Translations under genes and position numbers: made by a program | The notes under the pieces: generated by a model | Seen by the model: only the letters and a program-made list of their open reading frames with translations | The model's database searches: none | What the model was told of the DNA's origin: nothing | IMG/VR virus record: IMGVR_UViG_3300011116_000563 | Span: 1 to 31,172 of that record | DNA length: 31,172 bases | Origin: a virus | Reading direction: 5' to 3' (one strand) | In this document: positions 29,084-31,172 of the stretch, in pieces | Layout of the letters: the number at the start of each line of letters is the position of its first letter | Position numbering within the stretch: position 1 is the first letter of the stretch

Positions 29084-29166
29084 TGATACATCCAAAAGAA
29101 TGGATACATTATATTAAATGGCGCATTGAAAAAGCTCTAAAACGTATTCGACAGTTCATGTCATGA
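29083..29166 (+). CDS. Micro-ORF (27 residues), basic amphipathic
   Basis: Starts by TAATG overlap and ends by ATGA overlap with the next gene. MIHPKEWIHYIKWRIEKALK then RIRQFMS would form a basic, aromatic amphipathic helix. Its coupling on both sides argues for translation; at this length it may merely link translation of its neighbours. Confidence 0.5.
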   Translation: MIHPKEWIHYIKWRIEKALKRIRQFMS

Positions 29167-29372
29167 ACGGACACGATTTTCCGACCATGGCTCATGTACC
29201 ATCCAACACAATCAAATGCCTGGCCGGTGGAGAAGAGTTACTCCGGTGTAGTCCTGAAGGATTTTGGGTGCGTGGTGAGAAGGTTGCCCAGGATGACAAT
29301 GAAGCCCAAGTCGTGTATAATGCATTCAAGGCCTGGATGACCTGGGCACAGTTAAACAAAGATTACCAGTAA
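29163..29372 (+). CDS. Small conserved phage protein
   Basis: A 69-residue protein with the block EELLRCSPEGFWVRGEKVAQ followed by DDNEAQVVYNAFKAWMTWAQ, a pattern I recall from a small conserved gene of T4-like phages. Coupled by ATGA to the micro-ORF. Function unknown. A candidate promoter for the next gene lies inside it. Confidence 0.75.
   Translation: MNGHDFPTMAHVPSNTIKCLAGGEELLRCSPEGFWVRGEKVAQDDNEAQVVYNAFKAWMTWAQLNKDYQ
29293..29321 (+). promoter_or_regulatory. Candidate sigma70-type promoter inside a gene
   Basis: ATGACA (29293-29298), 17 bases, perfect TATAAT (29316-29321), 58 bases before the acidic protein gene. It lies in coding sequence, so moderate confidence only. Confidence 0.45.
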
Positions 29373-29378
29373 GGAAAG

Positions 29379-30566
29379 ATGATGGCAACCAAAGAAGAGA
29401 AACAACAACTCATAGACACACTGAAGTTCACACCCAGAACCTACAAGATTTCTATGTGGGGCTACGGTGGTGAAAAGGTCATGGGCACTGTGGATCCCAA
29501 ATGCTGGGACTACTGCATGGAGCACCAAGTTGATCTGTCAGACATAGCTTGGAACTATGATGCCTGTGAAGAAATGGACCTGGATGAAGACATGCTACCA
29601 TTCACTCCTGGTTCATGGTACGAATGCGACAGCATGACACACGTTAACGGTGTGAGCCGCAACGCCGGACACATACAGATCGAAGATGAAAATGGGAATT
29701 CTGTGTTTGAAAAACAGCTGGAAGACTGCGACGGTGCCCAGGACAGTCCTGAGTGGTGTTGCGATGATGAGACCTATATTGGTCAGCGCAAGAAAGGTGA
29801 AGTGGTGTTTGTTGGAAGCTCCAACGAAAAAGGCACTTTCTTTGAAGGTGACATTGAACTGCGAGCACCATTTGACATCACCAAACTGGAACTGCACTAC
29901 GAAGAAGTAGATGGTGAAGAGATCGTTAACTCAGTGTACTATGATGGCGAAGAAATTGACAACAACGGCGGCAGCACCGACGGTAAGAGTTCTGACTTTA
30001 CCATGGCACGAATTACCGACGATGAAGGCAACTGGGAACGCTATGAACCTGAGGAAAAGGACTGGGGACATCCTGAATATGGTACCAGCCCCAGCGACTG
30101 GGAAAAGAGTGCCCAGTTCAAATTCAAAACTCACAAGCCAGTACACGCAGGATATTATAGTTGCAACTACGGGTTTGGTAGCACATATGGTAGTTTGTAT
30201 TGGGATGGCAAGAACTTTGGTGAATGGGAATATGGCAAATTCCATGCCAAGGACAACGACGGCATAGTCTACTGGCAGGGCTACAACTGGAACACAACAT
30301 CGTGGGTCAACCAACCACCCGAGCCGCCTAGTTTGATTTGCGATAATAAAAAGTGTGGTTGGGTAGGCATGAGCGACGACCGACGTGATGATGAAGAATA
30401 CAATAGTCATTGTCCGGAATGTGATGGCACAGAGTTTTCGTGGATTGACTACGATCCTGACACAGCCACGGGTCGTAAAAACCGTGATAAGTATTGTCGT
30501 GAATGGGATCCAAAGGTGGCATTCGAAAGAATCCCAGTTCCAGAATCAGAGGAGCAAGCACAATGA
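29379..30566 (+). CDS. Large acidic conserved protein with C-terminal zinc ribbon
   Basis: A 395-residue protein (ATG 29379 or 29382; AAGGA at 29371-29375). It is very rich in Asp, Glu, Trp and Tyr (EEMDLDEDMLPFTPGSWYEC, YEPEEKDWGHPEYG) and resembles a conserved hypothetical of marine T4-like phages (LKFTPRTYKISMWGYGGEKV at the start; NEKGTFFEGDIELRAPFD). The C-terminal 70 residues contain C-x4-C (LICDNKKCGW) and C-x2-C (SHCPECDGTE), a zinc ribbon. Strong acidity could mean DNA mimicry or a binding partner for basic host proteins; that is inference. Confidence 0.8.
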   Translation: MMATKEEKQQLIDTLKFTPRTYKISMWGYGGEKVMGTVDPKCWDYCMEHQVDLSDIAWNYDACEEMDLDEDMLPFTPGSWYECDSMTHVNGVSRNAGHIQIEDENGNSVFEKQLEDCDGAQDSPEWCCDDETYIGQRKKGEVVFVGSSNEKGTFFEGDIELRAPFDITKLELHYEEVDGEEIVNSVYYDGEEIDNNGGSTDGKSSDFTMARITDDEGNWERYEPEEKDWGHPEYGTSPSDWEKSAQFKFKTHKPVHAGYYSCNYGFGSTYGSLYWDGKNFGEWEYGKFHAKDNDGIVYWQGYNWNTTSWVNQPPEPPSLICDNKKCGWVGMSDDRRDDEEYNSHCPECDGTEFSWIDYDPDTATGRKNRDKYCREWDPKVAFERIPVPESEEQAQ

Positions 30567-30811
30567 TGCCAAAACCAGAAGTAGCAGGCCGTTGCGGGTG
30601 TGGGCGTAGCCCCACTGGCGTGTGTTGTGGATGGCATGCTCTGACCGAAGAAGCCTACCAACAACGCTTGGCTGAATACCGTGACAGTGAACAGCAAAAG
30701 CAACGACAAGATGAGTTAGAGTCTTACCGCGATCAGGCCATGAGTTTGTGGTTTGACAACGGCGGTTCGTGTACGGGAGCCAAGGGCCCCGGCACACCCA
30801 ATATCAACTAA
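30563..30811 (+). CDS. Small protein with CDGSH-like cysteine motif
   Basis: An 82-residue protein from ATG 30563 (GGAG at 30551-30554; ATGA overlap with the previous stop). Near the N-terminus is C11-G-C13-G-R-S-P-T-G-V-C21-C-G-W-H25. This follows the CDGSH-type [2Fe-2S] rule (C-x-C-x2-S ... C-x-G-x-H; three Cys and one His), with the loop one residue shorter. The remainder is a charged helix (EEAYQQRLAEYRDSEQQKQR) and a Gly-rich tail. It might instead be a zinc knuckle. With IscU, IscA and the radical SAM protein it would be a further Fe-S-related gene here. Confidence 0.68.
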   Translation: MMPKPEVAGRCGCGRSPTGVCCGWHALTEEAYQQRLAEYRDSEQQKQRQDELESYRDQAMSLWFDNGGSCTGAKGPGTPNIN

Positions 30812-30821
30812 GGAAAACGAT

Positions 30822-31172
30822 ATGAATACCTATGCAAGTGTGAGTGATATCAACAACCGAATGATTTCGGTCTACAACAACATGTTCTTGGCCGTGGTCA
30901 ACAGCATGTTGGTCAGTTTATTGGTAGCGTCAAGTCCCGGACTCATGGCATTCCTGTTCACTGGTATCATGAAATGGATTGTGATATTTGCACCCCTTGT
31001 AATGATTCTGGCCATGACCTGGATCATGCAAAAAGCCACCTACGGTGAAGCCCGAGGCATGCTACACGTCTTTGCGGCCTTGATGGGTCTCAGCATGAGC
31101 ACCATATTCATTACGTTTACTACCACCAGTATAGTCACTGCTTTCATGGGCGCAGCCATCTTGTTTGGTACC
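30822..31172 (+). CDS. Bax inhibitor-1 / YccA-YbhL-like membrane protein (3' partial)
   Basis: Opens at ATG 30822 (AAGGA at 30810-30814) and runs off the window after 117 codons without a stop. Hydrophobic helices appear in succession: NMFLAVVNSMLVSLLVASS, WIVIFAPLVMILAMTWIM, HVFAALMGLSMSTIFITF and VTAFMGAAILFGT. The spacing and the G-LSMSTIF...FGAAILF-like pattern fit the UPF0005/BI-1 family. In E. coli the member YccA restrains the FtsH protease; other members act in ion leakage. A phage copy may protect phage proteins from proteolysis or delay cell death, which is inference. Confidence 0.8.
   Translation, partial: MNTYASVSDINNRMISVYNNMFLAVVNSMLVSLLVASSPGLMAFLFTGIMKWIVIFAPLVMILAMTWIMQKATYGEARGMLHVFAALMGLSMSTIFITFTTTSIVTAFMGAAILFGT

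Noticed and set aside
29931-30410. 159-residue minus-strand ORF
   Set aside because: It is the mirror of the acidic protein gene: acidic codons read in reverse give Val/Phe/Ile-rich sequence. No start signals.
1-31172. tRNA genes, CRISPR arrays, insertion sequences, introns or inteins
   Set aside because: No cloverleaf with a GTTCRANNC arm, no regularly spaced repeats, no transposase or homing-endonuclease motifs were seen, and nrdA, nrdB, helicase and ligase are uninterrupted.

Overview
The window looks like part of the genome of a T4-like myovirus (a marine or freshwater cousin of T4, of the cyanophage/pelagiphage type). Evidence is the set of T4-type replication genes (clamp-loader small subunit gp62-like, primase gp61-like, helicase gp41-like, DNA ligase gp30-like), a class Ia ribonucleotide reductase with glutaredoxin, a PAAR tail tip, baseplate and fibre proteins, many promoters of the T4 late type (TATAAATA and one-base variants) and densely packed genes overlapping as ATGA or TAATG. 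IscU and IscA resemble those of beta/gammaproteobacteria, and there is a small Lys/Ala/Pro-rich secreted protein of a kind common in Betaproteobacteria. A proteobacterial host is therefore likelier than a cyanobacterium, but this is inference. Family assignments come from memory of protein patterns; no search was run.

Layout. 1-2600: replication accessory genes (gp62-like, a zinc-finger protein, an AT-rich inserted gene, a miniature DnaE-like protein). 2580-4181: one minus-strand gene and a baseplate-type structural protein on divergent late promoters. 4185-8325: an early promoter, primase, helicase, then two AT-rich genes (radical SAM and an unknown). 8345-14601: a late region of small conserved proteins and several proteins whose N-termini look like T4 capsid-targeting sequences, including a 626-residue nucleotidyltransferase/ligase-like fusion; a 141-residue protein sits between its own late promoter and a terminator. 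14612-16066: iscU, iscA and a PD-(D/E)XK nuclease. 16070-18082: a beta-helix tail fibre or spike and a small conserved gene. 18110-22795: nrdA, an inserted methyltransferase, nrdB and glutaredoxin. 22797-25339: a small conserved protein, PAAR and two structural proteins. 25376-26029: a secreted Lys-rich peptide, a start-less ORF, a terminator and a small membrane-anchored or secreted protein. 26031-30811: small early genes on repeated TTGACCA-N16-TATAAT promoters, DNA ligase, an acidic zinc-ribbon protein and a CDGSH-like protein. 30822-31172: the start of a Bax-inhibitor-1-like membrane protein.

How it fits together. Early sigma70-type promoters serve replication, Fe-S, glutaredoxin and small host-takeover genes; late promoters serve virion genes. 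RNR plus glutaredoxin supplies dNTPs; primase, helicase, clamp loader and ligase copy DNA; IscU/IscA may help build Fe-S clusters for phage or host proteins. No tRNA, rRNA, CRISPR array, insertion sequence or origin was recognised, and no gap longer than about 135 bases lacks a gene or gene remnant.
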